Assembly (NCBI GenBank): GCA_044224515.1
Contig: JBGAKH010000013.1
Coordinates: 72,685 to 136,684 of the forward strand
Direction: 5' to 3'
DNA length: 64,000 bases
Origin: JBBATK01 sp044224515
GTDB lineage: Bacteria > Bacteroidota > Ignavibacteria > Kapaibacteriales > NICIL-2
Positions 8,122 through 17,195 of the stretch are shown one piece after another. The notes beneath the pieces were generated by a model, which worked only from the letters and a program-made list of their open reading frames with translations, had not been told where the DNA came from and ran no database searches. Within the stretch, counting starts at the first letter, position 1. Each line of letters begins with the position of its first letter. The position numbers and the translations under genes are program-made.

Positions 8122-11100
8122 TCAACATCATACGCTTCGAGCTACGCTACCTGCTCAAGAGACCGGCGACATGGGTATACTTTGTCTTGCTCTTTAGCCT
8201 GAGTTTTCTTTATGAAAGCACCGATGCCGTTACGCTCGGTGGAGGAGTGGGTAAGATTATGCGCAATGCGCCCTATGTTCTTGCTCAAGCCACCGTGTTG
8301 CTCACCTTGATTGGCTCTATAATCACCACAGCCCTTGCCGGTAGCGCGGTGTTACGCGACATCGAATTTGGTGTGCACTCGCTCTTCTACACTAAACCGA
8401 TTAGCAAAGCTCAGTATCTCTTCGGACGCTTCATTGGTGCATACGTGATGATGCTCTTCGTCTATGCGTCGATACCGATAGGCTTGCTTTTGGGTTCGGT
8501 CATGCCATGGGTGGAAGCCGACAAGATGGGTCCGATGCTTCTCACATCCTACCTGCTCCCCTTTGTCCTTTTTGTAGTACCAAACATTTTCGTCATCTCA
8601 TCAATCTTCTTCACCGTTGGAACGCTGAGCAGAAACATGTTCGCGGTGTACGTACAAGGCATAGTGCTCGTCTTTGCCTATGCCCTCAGCGGAACGATTG
8701 TCGGCGGTTTGGAGAATACACATCTTGCTGCCGTGCTGGATATGTTCGGTCTTCGAGGATTTGCGCTCGAGACGCGCTACTGGACCGTCTTTGAAAAGAA
8801 CTCCCTATCGGTTCCTTTGGGAACCTTCCTTCTGCTGAATCGCGGTGTCTGGCTCGCCGTAGGTGCTTCGTTACTACTCGTGTGTTACCGCTTGTTCAAG
8901 TTCGATGTACAAGGAAGTCATCGTAAAACTCCCGCACGTAACGACGACGAGACAGTAGGCGAAGCCGGCGCACAACTGCGCATACCGCAGGTGACACAGG
9001 AGTTTGGTTTTGCGTATCGGTGGAGGAGCTTTTATAGACTCAGTATGACAGCGATTCGAAGTATAACCGGAGATGTTCTGTTTTTAGCTCTGGCCTCCAT
9101 CGGTGTTATCAATACTCTCGTAGAGCTATACTTTTCTGATCGCATCTTCGATACGCCGGTGTTTCCGGTGACCTACATGATGTTGGAGACGCTCGGTGGC
9201 TTCATCGTATTCGTGTTACTGATTTCTACATTTTACGGCGGTGAGCTGATTTGGCGAGAACGTCGGTATCGTGCACATCAAATCGTCGATTCTTTAGCGC
9301 TTCCCGGTTGGACGACTTTCGCATCGAAAGTAGTAGCCCTCATCGTTGCGCAGATGATCGTGATTGCAGCCTTGAATTGTGCCGCCATGATCATGCAGCT
9401 GGCCAAGGGCTACACCGCAATTGAGTTCGGTCTCTACCTTCGAGAGTACTTTGTTGACAGTCTTATCACGGTGAGCTTGTTGTCTCTTTTCACCTTGAGT
9501 ATTCACAGCATTGTCAACAATAAGTACATAGGACACCTAGTTGCCGTAGCACTTTACATTGTGAGTTTGGTCTTGCCGGCTCTGAAAGTGGAACACATAA
9601 TGTTCCAGTTCATGAATACTGCATCAGGGATGTACTCAGATATGAATGCCTACGGTCCATACACCCCGCGACACCTTGTCACGAGTCTGTATTGGCTGAG
9701 CTTTTTTACCATTCTCGCGTGGATTGGGTTTCTTCTCTATGCTCGCGGGACGGAAGAGGGCATTGCCGAACGTGTACGTCAGGCACGACGTCGATTGAGC
9801 TCGAAAGCGCTCAGCTTTGCAGCTGTTGTTCTTCTCATCTTTATTGGCAGTGGCTCTTGGATCTACTACAACACAAATGTGCTTAATCGCTATGCGTCCG
9901 GTACGGACCAACGGCATCAGCAGGCGAAATACGAGCGATCCTATCGTTCGTTCGTCTATAAAGCGCAGCCTCATATTGTTGCAACCAGCATCCGTGTCGA
10001 TCTTGAACCCGAGCGTCTACGCTACAGTGCGCAGGGCACCTTTGTTCTGCGAAACAACACGCAAAGCTCCATTGATACAGTGCTCGTCAATCTCAACGAT
10101 GACAAGCACTATGACATGATCCGGTTCAATCGACCGGCTAGACTTATACGAGATGATTCGGTGGTGGGCGTGCGTCTCTATGTTTTGGAACCTGCACTAC
10201 TGCCTCAGGACAGTTGCGAAATGAACTTCAATATGCATTGTGCCGTGGAAGGATTTCGAAGTAGCACGATGCCGACTGACATCGCCTACAATGGAACCTT
10301 CATCCACTCCGATGTGTTTCCTCAATTAGGTTATCAAGCAGAGGCTGAGATCAGTGACGAGTCGGAGCGAAAAAAAGAAGGCTTGTCGACTCGCGAGCGC
10401 ATGTTGTCCATCGATGATCCTCGAGGTCTGTCGCGTAACTATCTCTCTGCTAACGCAGACTGGATGCGCTTCGAGATGACAATCAGCACCGCGCCGGATC
10501 AAATCGCGGTAGCTCCGGGATATCTACAACGTGAGTGGAGTGAAAACGGTCGGCGAGTGTTTCGCTATATGATGGATGCCCCAATCCTGAATTTCTATTC
10601 CTTGCTCTCGGCTCGCTATGAAGTCAAGCGTGACAGCGTGAACGGCATCGCACTGGAAGTGTACTATCACAAAGGACACGAATTTAACGTCGATCGCATG
10701 ATTGGCTCCATGAAGAAGTCTCTGAACTACTTCGCAACCAACTTCGCAGCCTTTCAGTATCGCCAAATGCGCATTCTGGAGTTTCCACGCTACCAAAGCT
10801 TTGCACAGTCTTTTCCGAACACGGTCCCTTACTCCGAATCCATAGGCTTCATTGCACGTATTAAAAGTGAAGAAGACATCGACTATCCATTCTATGTGAC
10901 AGCGCACGAGGTTGCCCATCAATGGTGGGGACATCAGGTTGTGGGCGCAGCGGTGCAGGGTGCCACCATGCTGTCGGAGAGTTTCGCCGAGTATTCCGCA
11001 CTCATGGTTATGAAGCATGAGTATGGAGAAGCAACCATGAAGAAGTTTCTCAAGTTTGCGCTTAATTCATATCTACGCGGACGCAGTACTGAACGCTCTA

Positions 11101-11693
11101 AAGAACAACCGCTCTACTTGAATGAGAATCAACAGTATCTGCACTACAATAAAGGATCTTTGGTGCTCTACGCATTGGCAGACTACATTGGTGAAGATTC
11201 TCTCAATGCTGCACTTTCGCGCTTTTGTAAGAACTATCGCTTTCAAGCCGCACCGTATGCAACGTCGAAAAACTTCTTGGCGGAACTCCGACGAGTTGTT
11301 CCTGACTCACTGCAGTATCTTGTTGAAGACAACTTCGAGACGATTACTTTGTACGATAACCGAATTAAGAACGCGAAGTACAAGGAAGTAAGTCCGGGCT
11401 CGTACTCGGTGACCTTCAGCGTTGAATCTCGCAAGTTGCGGGCCGACTCCTTAGGAAGGGAGCACGAGATTCCGCTGCATGACTATGTCGACATCGGCAT
11501 TTTCGATGAACACGAAGACCCTCGAACAAAACTTGGCAAAGCACTGCTGCTGAAGAGAGTGAAGCTGGACAATGCATCGCGAGAGTTTCAGTTTCAAATT
11601 AGCGGCAAGCCTGCCAAAGCGGGAATTGACCCAATGAACAAACTCATTGATCGAGATGCCGAAGACAACGTGATGACAGTCGAAGCTCCTTAA
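8118..11693 (+). CDS. ABC-2 permease fused to M1-family aminopeptidase domain
   Basis: 1,191 residues. The N-terminal half carries two sets of about six membrane segments of ABC-2 permease type (MINIIRFELRYLLKRP starts the first; the second begins near residue 300). After the last membrane segment (FAAVVLLIFIGSGSWIYY, near residue 580) follows a large extracytoplasmic region with an M1 metallopeptidase. Its zinc motif HEVAH is at residues 930-934, with the third ligand Glu in LSESFAEY about 20 residues later. Annotated relatives in Bacteroidota have the same architecture. It probably exports or senses peptides and trims them outside the membrane (inference). The start overlaps the ATPase stop and is preceded by AAGGAG; the frame continues upstream but that stretch overlaps the ATPase gene. 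Confidence 0.9.
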   Translation: MINIIRFELRYLLKRPATWVYFVLLFSLSFLYESTDAVTLGGGVGKIMRNAPYVLAQATVLLTLIGSIITTALAGSAVLRDIEFGVHSLFYTKPISKAQYLFGRFIGAYVMMLFVYASIPIGLLLGSVMPWVEADKMGPMLLTSYLLPFVLFVVPNIFVISSIFFTVGTLSRNMFAVYVQGIVLVFAYALSGTIVGGLENTHLAAVLDMFGLRGFALETRYWTVFEKNSLSVPLGTFLLLNRGVWLAVGASLLLVCYRLFKFDVQGSHRKTPARNDDETVGEAGAQLRIPQVTQEFGFAYRWRSFYRLSMTAIRSITGDVLFLALASIGVINTLVELYFSDRIFDTPVFPVTYMMLETLGGFIVFVLLISTFYGGELIWRERRYRAHQIVDSLALPGWTTFASKVVALIVAQMIVIAALNCAAMIMQLAKGYTAIEFGLYLREYFVDSLITVSLLSLFTLSIHSIVNNKYIGHLVAVALYIVSLVLPALKVEHIMFQFMNTASGMYSDMNAYGPYTPRHLVTSLYWLSFFTILAWIGFLLYARGTEEGIAERVRQARRRLSSKALSFAAVVLLIFIGSGSWIYYNTNVLNRYASGTDQRHQQAKYERSYRSFVYKAQPHIVATSIRVDLEPERLRYSAQGTFVLRNNTQSSIDTVLVNLNDDKHYDMIRFNRPARLIRDDSVVGVRLYVLEPALLPQDSCEMNFNMHCAVEGFRSSTMPTDIAYNGTFIHSDVFPQLGYQAEAEISDESERKKEGLSTRERMLSIDDPRGLSRNYLSANADWMRFEMTISTAPDQIAVAPGYLQREWSENGRRVFRYMMDAPILNFYSLLSARYEVKRDSVNGIALEVYYHKGHEFNVDRMIGSMKKSLNYFATNFAAFQYRQMRILEFPRYQSFAQSFPNTVPYSESIGFIARIKSEEDIDYPFYVTAHEVAHQWWGHQVVGAAVQGATMLSESFAEYSALMVMKHEYGEATMKKFLKFALNSYLRGRSTERSKEQPLYLNENQQYLHYNKGSLVLYALADYIGEDSLNAALSRFCKNYRFQAAPYATSKNFLAELRRVVPDSLQYLVEDNFETITLYDNRIKNAKYKEVSPGSYSVTFSVESRKLRADSLGREHEIPLHDYVDIGIFDEHEDPRTKLGKALLLKRVKLDNASREFQFQISGKPAKAGIDPMNKLIDRDAEDNVMTVEAP

Positions 11694-11760
11694 TGAGCGG
11701 TGTGAAGCACCCATCAAGGCGACCAGAGGTAAAAAGTGCCCATCAGAGCATGGTGTTTAG

Positions 11761-11781
11761 GGCATGCGCGTAGCGCATGCC
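11761..11781. repeat. 9-bp inverted repeat after the ABC operon
   Basis: GGCATGCGC at 11761-11769 and GCGCATGCC at 11773-11781, loop GTA, lie 68 bp past the permease/M1 stop. The hairpin is strong, but no T-run follows directly. It may end the ABC operon without a canonical U-tract. Confidence 0.4.
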
Positions 11782-11872
11782 TCGCAACCAAGTCCCAAAA
11801 AGTTCTCAACAATTGCGAGCTGTCGGGAGACCTTAACCTCTTTGCGGCCCGCAGCTGTGTTATTTTGGCGCA

Positions 11873-13648
11873 ATGAGCACCATGTCTGATACATCTGTAA
11901 CAATCGCCGACGCACACTTCATCGTAGTGGACGTTGAGACGACCGGTATCAGCGGTAGTGCCAATCGCGTAACGGAAATCGGGATTCTTGTTGTGCGCGA
12001 TGGAGAAGTGCGACAGACCTTTCGCTCTTTGGTTAACCCTCGACAGTTCATTCCTTCTTTCATAGAGAGCCTGACCGGTATTACAAACGCGATGGTCATG
12101 AATGCACCGGAAGAGGCGGATGTCTTTCAGCAGGTGCACAAAATTATGTCCCTGCCGAACGCGGTATTTGTCGCACACAATGCTACCTTCGACTGGTCAT
12201 TTGTCTCCAATGCACTTTTGCGATCCGGATTGGACGTACCGGACCTGCCGATTCTCTGTACCTGCAAACTTGCCAATCGTCTGCTCCCCAAAAAGCAGAA
12301 GAAGAATCTCGGAGCTGTGGCACAGCATTTCAATGTTCGCATCGAAGGCCGACACCGAGCTTTTGGCGATGCGGAAGCAACGGCAACAGTTCTGCTGGAG
12401 TTCTTGGATATGCTCGAGCAGGAGCATGACATCGAGGATCTTGATGACCTGCTTTCATTTCAGTATAAGAGACTGAAAAATTTCCATGCTGAACCGAAAG
12501 TTCTCAAAAAGGTGCAGCAATACCTGGATGACTTGCCTAGTGAACCGGGCGTGTATTACATGCTTGACTCCGATGGGTTCATTATGTACATCGGCAAAGC
12601 AAAGTCTCTGACGGACCGGGTTCGCAGTTACTTTCAGATGAGTGCGCAGCACCCTGAAAAGATCGCGAAGATGGTCCGAAAGGTGCACACGATTAATTGG
12701 GAAGAGACGGGATCGGAACTTGGCGCTTTGTTACTTGAGTCGCGCGAGATTAAGCGCCACAAGCCACCCTTCAACACGGTGAGTAAGAAGATTAGGCGCT
12801 ATCCGTTCTTGAGGCTCGACACTACTTCAGATTTTCCAACAGTTGAGTTCTGCGACTATATCCTCAACGACGGCGCGGAGTATTACGGACCATTCCTCTA
12901 CCGGGGGATGGTGCAAGAAGTGCTAGAGACTATCACTCGGAACTTCAAACTTCGACTCTGTTCTGAACCCTTACAGCCCTCTCCGTCTGTGCGCCCTTGC
13001 TTCTACTATCACATTGAAAAGTGTGCCGCCCCCTGTGCTGCCGAGCAGTCCAAAGAATCATACGCTCTTGAGGTTGACGCGGTGCGACGATTTCTTTCCG
13101 GCTATTCGGAAGGTGTGGTGTCGATGATGGAGCATGAAATGCAAGCCTGTGCCGAGCGCCTCGAGTTCGAACAAGCTGCGATGCTGCGCAACCGTTTGAA
13201 AGAGCTGAAGAAGCTTTTCGAGAGGAACCACAATGGCTCCACCGCCGTGAACAAGACGAATTTGATTGTCGTTGTACCGGCTAGTCAGCGAGAAAAGACC
13301 GTGGAGGTATTTTGTTTAAGGCGTGGGTTTTTGGCACATCAACAAATTATCGGACGTCGGGCTTCTTTGGCGCCGCTGAAAGAGAGCTTGCGCGGTCTGT
13401 ATGGTGGTGGTGAAGAGTTGGCATTTGAGCTGAGTTTGGAGCAGGTAGATGAGCTTCGCATCATTTCTCAATGGGTTTACCGAAAGCGCAATGAATCGTA
13501 CAGCATCTATGTTGAAGACCAAAACATCGACGAACTCTTTGAGCAGCTAAGTGAGCTGATTCGTCATAGTTTTGACGAAGGTTCCAGTTTGCGAAGCGAC
13601 GAGGTGCAGCAGACTTCCGTGTTTGCGGCAGATCAGAGTGCTACTTGA
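11873..13648 (+). CDS. DnaQ-type 3'-5' exonuclease fused to UvrC-like GIY-YIG endonuclease
   Basis: 591 residues in two modules. Residues 14-185 are a DEDDh exonuclease of the DNA polymerase III epsilon type: VDVETTG (first acidic pair), HNATFDWSFV (second motif) and HRAFGDAEAT (last His/Asp). Residues 220-300 are a GIY-YIG nuclease like the UvrC N-terminus (PGVYYMLDSDGFIMYIGKA, VRSYF, ESREIKRHKPPFN), followed by Cys residues (RPCFYYHIEKCAAPC) and a UVR-type helical pair near 420-450. The UvrC C-terminal RNase H-like domain and HhH motifs are missing, so it is not the main UvrC but a Cho/polymerase-epsilon-like repair nuclease of the kind known from Bacteroidota and actinobacteria. There is little ribosome-site signal before ATG 11873; ATG 11882 is a close alternative. 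Confidence 0.9.
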   Translation: MSTMSDTSVTIADAHFIVVDVETTGISGSANRVTEIGILVVRDGEVRQTFRSLVNPRQFIPSFIESLTGITNAMVMNAPEEADVFQQVHKIMSLPNAVFVAHNATFDWSFVSNALLRSGLDVPDLPILCTCKLANRLLPKKQKKNLGAVAQHFNVRIEGRHRAFGDAEATATVLLEFLDMLEQEHDIEDLDDLLSFQYKRLKNFHAEPKVLKKVQQYLDDLPSEPGVYYMLDSDGFIMYIGKAKSLTDRVRSYFQMSAQHPEKIAKMVRKVHTINWEETGSELGALLLESREIKRHKPPFNTVSKKIRRYPFLRLDTTSDFPTVEFCDYILNDGAEYYGPFLYRGMVQEVLETITRNFKLRLCSEPLQPSPSVRPCFYYHIEKCAAPCAAEQSKESYALEVDAVRRFLSGYSEGVVSMMEHEMQACAERLEFEQAAMLRNRLKELKKLFERNHNGSTAVNKTNLIVVVPASQREKTVEVFCLRRGFLAHQQIIGRRASLAPLKESLRGLYGGGEELAFELSLEQVDELRIISQWVYRKRNESYSIYVEDQNIDELFEQLSELIRHSFDEGSSLRSDEVQQTSVFAADQSAT

Positions 13649-13862
13649 GAGCTGTTTCAATGTTGACCTGAGGTTCTCACGAATGAGTATGGTGGCGACC
13701 GGTAGAGCGTCGATCATCCTTCAACCGCAGTACTTTTTAGAGATTCACCCGTTTACTCGTGCGGAGTCAATCAGCCGAACGCTGCTTTCGTTCAACTGCA
13801 CACGTGTTTACGCGTCGTCCGGACATTCATTTCTTTATCCAATTACTGATTGCAATTTCACC

Positions 13863-14693
13863 ATGTCACTACTACAAGCCATCATAATCGGTATCGTTCA
13901 AGGCTTAACGGAGTTTATTCCGGTTAGTTCAACGGCACATATGACGATCAGTGCCAGTCTGATGAACCTCATTGATACAGCTCACCCGGAAAAGTGGACG
14001 GCTTTTATGGCGGTTGTGCAGCTCGGGACTTTGGCGGCGGTACTGCTGTACTTTGCGGCTGACATTAAGTCGGTAAGTCTCGCCTTCATTGCGGAGAACC
14101 TTCGAGAGCGTCGGGCGCTACGAGAGCAAAGCGATGACGCTCGAATGGGCTGGTACGTCATCATTGGTAGCGCGCCGATCATGCTCTTGGGTTTTGCGCT
14201 GAAAAAAATCATCGAAGGAACCTTGACCAAGGATCTTCATGTGATTGCGGTGATGCTCGTTCTTGTGTCGATTGTGTTGTTTGTTGCAGAGAAAGTTTCT
14301 TCACTGAAACGTACTCTTGCTGACTTGAGCATGAAGGATGCCATAGTAATCGGCTTCTCACAGTGTTTTGCTTTGTTACCGGGTGCTTCTCGATCGGGAT
14401 CCACAATGTCAGCCGGTTTGTTTCTTGGTATGACGCGCGAGGCGGCTGCTCGATTCTCGTTTTTGCTTAGTATTCCGGCTGTAGCGGCGAGCGGTCTCTA
14501 TGAATTCATGAAGTACGCCAAAGATCTCAGCTCGAGTGATTTGACTGCTGTGGGAGTGGCTACATGCGTGGCAGCGATTAGTGGTTACTTCTCAATCGCC
14601 TTTCTGTTGCGATTCTTGCGATCCAACAGCACGATGCTTTTTATTGCATACAGAGTCGTGCTGGCGCTAGTCATTCGTATGTACATGTGGTAG
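13863..14693 (+). CDS. uppP: Undecaprenyl-diphosphatase UppP (BacA)
   Basis: 276 residues, normal length. It is an inner-membrane enzyme that dephosphorylates undecaprenyl diphosphate to recycle the lipid carrier for peptidoglycan and other surface polymers; overexpression confers bacitracin resistance. The diagnostic motifs are present: GLTEFIPVSSTAHM near residues 15-28 and LLPGASRSGST in the second half, among about eight membrane segments. The frame is open for 97 codons upstream, but ATG 13863 places the first conserved helix (MSLLQAIIIGIVQG) at the N-terminus as in the family. dfrA follows after 39 bp on the same strand. Confidence 0.96.
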   Translation: MSLLQAIIIGIVQGLTEFIPVSSTAHMTISASLMNLIDTAHPEKWTAFMAVVQLGTLAAVLLYFAADIKSVSLAFIAENLRERRALREQSDDARMGWYVIIGSAPIMLLGFALKKIIEGTLTKDLHVIAVMLVLVSIVLFVAEKVSSLKRTLADLSMKDAIVIGFSQCFALLPGASRSGSTMSAGLFLGMTREAAARFSFLLSIPAVAASGLYEFMKYAKDLSSSDLTAVGVATCVAAISGYFSIAFLLRFLRSNSTMLFIAYRVVLALVIRMYMW

Positions 14694-14732
14694 GGTCTTA
14701 GACCAAGGTTTCTTGAGAATTATTTGGGCGAC

Positions 14733-15239
14733 ATGAAAGTATCGATCATAGTGGCAATGGACGAGCAGCGGGGGATTGGCATCAACAACAATTTACCCTG
14801 GCGCTTGTCCGATGACTTGAAAGCATTTAAAACCCGGACAATGGGGCATCACATTGTGATGGGAAGGAAAACTTATGAGAGCATCGGTCGCCCACTTCCG
14901 GGTCGTACCATGATCGTTGTCAGCAGGAACAAGAGTTTTAGCGCTAGCGGCTGTATTGTTGTTGACAGTCCAAGTGCAGCACTCGATACCGCGCGGGCGG
15001 CGAACGAGACGGAGTGCTTTATCATCGGTGGCGCCGAGCTCTACCGTCAAATGCTTGAAGAGTGTACAGATCTGTATATCAGCAAAGTGAAAGCAGTGTG
15101 TGAATGTGATGCCTTCTTTGTAGAGCTCCGAGAGGAGGATTGGGTAGAAGTCGAGCGCATTGAGCATACGCGCGATGCAAACAATGACTTTGATTGGACG
15201 CTGGTACACCTAAACAGAAAGGCAGCTCTCACTGCGTAG
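14733..15239 (+). CDS. dfrA: Dihydrofolate reductase
   Basis: 168 residues, typical of chromosomal DHFR. It reduces dihydrofolate to tetrahydrofolate with NADPH, supplying one-carbon units for thymidylate and purine synthesis. Visible motifs are VAMDEQRGIGINNNLPWRLSD (substrate and cofactor entry), HHIVMGRKTYESIGRPLPGR (NADPH site), IVVSRNK and FIIGGAELY. A TTG three codons upstream (14724) is possible, but ATG 14733 gives the usual MKVSIIVAMD start. It follows uppP closely and converges on the RavA-like gene. No thymidylate synthase gene is adjacent. Confidence 0.96.
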   Translation: MKVSIIVAMDEQRGIGINNNLPWRLSDDLKAFKTRTMGHHIVMGRKTYESIGRPLPGRTMIVVSRNKSFSASGCIVVDSPSAALDTARAANETECFIIGGAELYRQMLEECTDLYISKVKAVCECDAFFVELREEDWVEVERIEHTRDANNDFDWTLVHLNRKAALTA

Positions 15240-15382
15240 ATGGCATAGAAAAAGGTGCACACCACGCTGTAGAAATGTGGTGAAAAACTTCCGCGCACTG
15301 CAGGCTTAAAGTGCACACTGAGTGAAGCACTATGCGCGCTAGGTACAAAGGTTTGGTCGATACTTTCGTTACGTTATCGACA

Positions 15383-16726
15383 TTAGGATTTTCCGCTTTC
15401 TTGCAGACGTTCCTTCTTTTCTTGGGCACGTGACTGTTCGCGTTCGATGTCTTGGAAGACCTTCGTCATAAGTTGTTCAACCGAGTTCTTAAGTTCACGG
15501 ACTTCATCGGAAGAAGGGATAAAGTCTGCCATGAACTTTTCAAGCGAGCGTTGGTTTTGAGCTACCGTTTTGTCCACACCTCCAAAGGTCTCCTTGAACC
15601 AATCAACAAAGTTCCGTCGAGCAGGGGTTTGCGTTAGCTCACCCAAAGACATATTAATCATCGAGTGGTCATCTCTGATGTGCATCAAGAGAGTTTCGAA
15701 AGCCAGGAGTGTGGAAATCTGGTCGAAACCATTTGAGGAAAGCAAAGTATTCTGCACCGTTTGAAAAGCTTTCTTGTAGAGAGCGATTTCCTCCGGAACA
15801 CCTACCGTTGCAAACACAAAGTAGAGCTTGGATATATCTTCATGCGTGACTGCGGTGCGGGCACGCAGTAGCGCGAGTGCACGAAGCAGGTCAATAGATT
15901 TTGCTTGGGTACGAGGCGAGATATAGAAGTCGTTGTAGTGACCTGTGGACTGACCCTTATGGGATTCTCGCAGTGCTCTATTGCGAAGGAACTCGAAGTG
16001 GCGAACAACAAGATTCATGAAATACAGGTCTTCCGGCTTGATGCTGATGTGAAATTTCTCATTGCGACCGGTTATCACCTCGTGCATCGAGATCAATTCA
16101 GAAAAGGGAATTTTTCCGGGTGGCGGAGCTGTCCTTGAACCGTGCTGCAAGTATTTCTGGGCGATTTTGAACTGATTGTAGGGCTCTTTGTCAGGCAAAA
16201 TCAGCGCTTTGAAGATGAATCGGTCAAGTAAGGCTTCCGTTACCTCCGTGACGCGAAGGTAGTTGGTAGAAGCGATGACTGTGTGAATGGAAGCCGCCTG
16301 ATTTTGAACCCCTCTGATCAGGCGACGCTCGTTCAGCAAGGAAAGCAGTGCTCTGAGAGTGAAGTCATTTGCATCGAAAATCTCGTCAATAAACCCAAAT
16401 TCACTCTCAACCAAAGAACCGGTCGTATTGTGCTTTATAATGCCCGTTTTGAGCAGTTCTATGTCCAAGCCACCGAAATAGGTGTCCGGCTGCTGCTCCT
16501 TGGAAGCTTGTACTCTAAAAATGTTTGCGCCCTCAAACATGCCGAAAATCTGCTCTGCGAGCAGGGTTTTGCCCACACCCGTGCGACTTTGGAGCAACAT
16601 GTGCTCTCCGGTGAGCAGAGCGCAAAAGGCTTGTTCGATGACTTCTTCGCGGTTTACAACGCGCTGGCCGATGAATTGGGCCGCATTTTTCAATTTTAGA
16701 GCGATTTCCTCGATGGAAAGGTGCAT
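15383..16726 (-). CDS. AAA+ ATPase of the MoxR/RavA family
   Basis: 447 residues. It has a MoxR-type AAA+ core: Walker A SRTGVGKT at 47-54, Walker B with FIDEIFDAN, sensor-1 STNYLR and an arginine-finger region TEALLDRFIF. A lid domain and a charged C-terminal helix (EREQSRAQEKKERLQE) follow. MoxR ATPases act with von Willebrand A (VWA) proteins as chaperones that mature or insert cofactors into enzyme complexes; RavA-ViaA is the E. coli example. No VWA gene is adjacent here, but one lies at 52430. ATG 16726 is chosen over an upstream start because CTGGGGA lies before it and MHLSIEEIALKL fits the family start. It faces away from rplU. Confidence 0.85.
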   Translation of the reverse strand: MHLSIEEIALKLKNAAQFIGQRVVNREEVIEQAFCALLTGEHMLLQSRTGVGKTLLAEQIFGMFEGANIFRVQASKEQQPDTYFGGLDIELLKTGIIKHNTTGSLVESEFGFIDEIFDANDFTLRALLSLLNERRLIRGVQNQAASIHTVIASTNYLRVTEVTEALLDRFIFKALILPDKEPYNQFKIAQKYLQHGSRTAPPPGKIPFSELISMHEVITGRNEKFHISIKPEDLYFMNLVVRHFEFLRNRALRESHKGQSTGHYNDFYISPRTQAKSIDLLRALALLRARTAVTHEDISKLYFVFATVGVPEEIALYKKAFQTVQNTLLSSNGFDQISTLLAFETLLMHIRDDHSMINMSLGELTQTPARRNFVDWFKETFGGVDKTVAQNQRSLEKFMADFIPSSDEVRELKNSVEQLMTKVFQDIEREQSRAQEKKERLQESGKS

Positions 16727-16807
16727 AGTTCCCCAGAGCAGATGTGCATTCTCGTGACGAAGTCTAAAATACAATTCCTGAGACGATACCCACTTGTGTA
16801 AAAATCC

Positions 16808-16839
16808 TTTTTGAAATTCAACTTTTCGTTCTATTTTTG
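16808..16839 (+). promoter_or_regulatory. Bacteroidota-type promoter of rplU-rpmA
   Basis: A TTTTTG box (16808-16813) and a TATTTTTG box (16832-16839, exact TAnnTTTG) are separated by 18 bases, matching the -33/-7 promoter known for the primary sigma factor of Bacteroidota. The -7 box ends 33 bp before the rplU ATG. Confidence 0.7.
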
Positions 16840-16872
16840 CAGTCCTATCAAATCATCGTTAGGCTAAACACC

Positions 16873-17184
16873 ATGACAGCAATAGTTGAAATCGCGGGAA
16901 AGCAATTCAGCGTAAAGCAATCTGACAAGATTGTGGTTCCCTTTTTGTCCGGCAACCCGGATGACACCGTGGAATTCACGAACATTCTTGCATTGACAGA
17001 AGGAGACAGCACCCGTGTAGGCACACCGCTGCTTCAGGGTCGTGTAAGTGCGAAGATCATTGAGCACGGACGTGGCGACAAGATTCTTGTGTTCAAGAAG
17101 CGTCGTCGCAAAGGCTATCAAAAAATGAATGGCCACCGTCAGGACTTCACGAAAATTGAAATTACAAACGTTAGTATCGCTTAA
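16873..17184 (+). CDS. rplU: 50S ribosomal protein L21
   Basis: 103 residues, exactly the usual L21 length. L21 binds 23S rRNA in the large subunit. The N-terminus TAIVEIAGKQFSVKQSDKIVV and the Lys/Arg-rich C-terminal part (VFKKRRRKGYQKMNGHRQDFTKIEI) are diagnostic. A TTG start 12 codons upstream is possible on paper, but it lies within the -7 promoter box, so ATG 16873 is the real start. rpmA follows 11 bp later, the standard rplU-rpmA operon. Confidence 0.98.
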   Translation: MTAIVEIAGKQFSVKQSDKIVVPFLSGNPDDTVEFTNILALTEGDSTRVGTPLLQGRVSAKIIEHGRGDKILVFKKRRRKGYQKMNGHRQDFTKIEITNVSIA

Positions 17185-17195
17185 GGAGTTATAGA

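Noticed and set aside
13572..13862. 97-codon N-terminal extension of uppP
   Set aside because: It overlaps the end of the upstream nuclease gene and its composition is unlike a membrane protein; UppP starts at MSLLQAIIIG.
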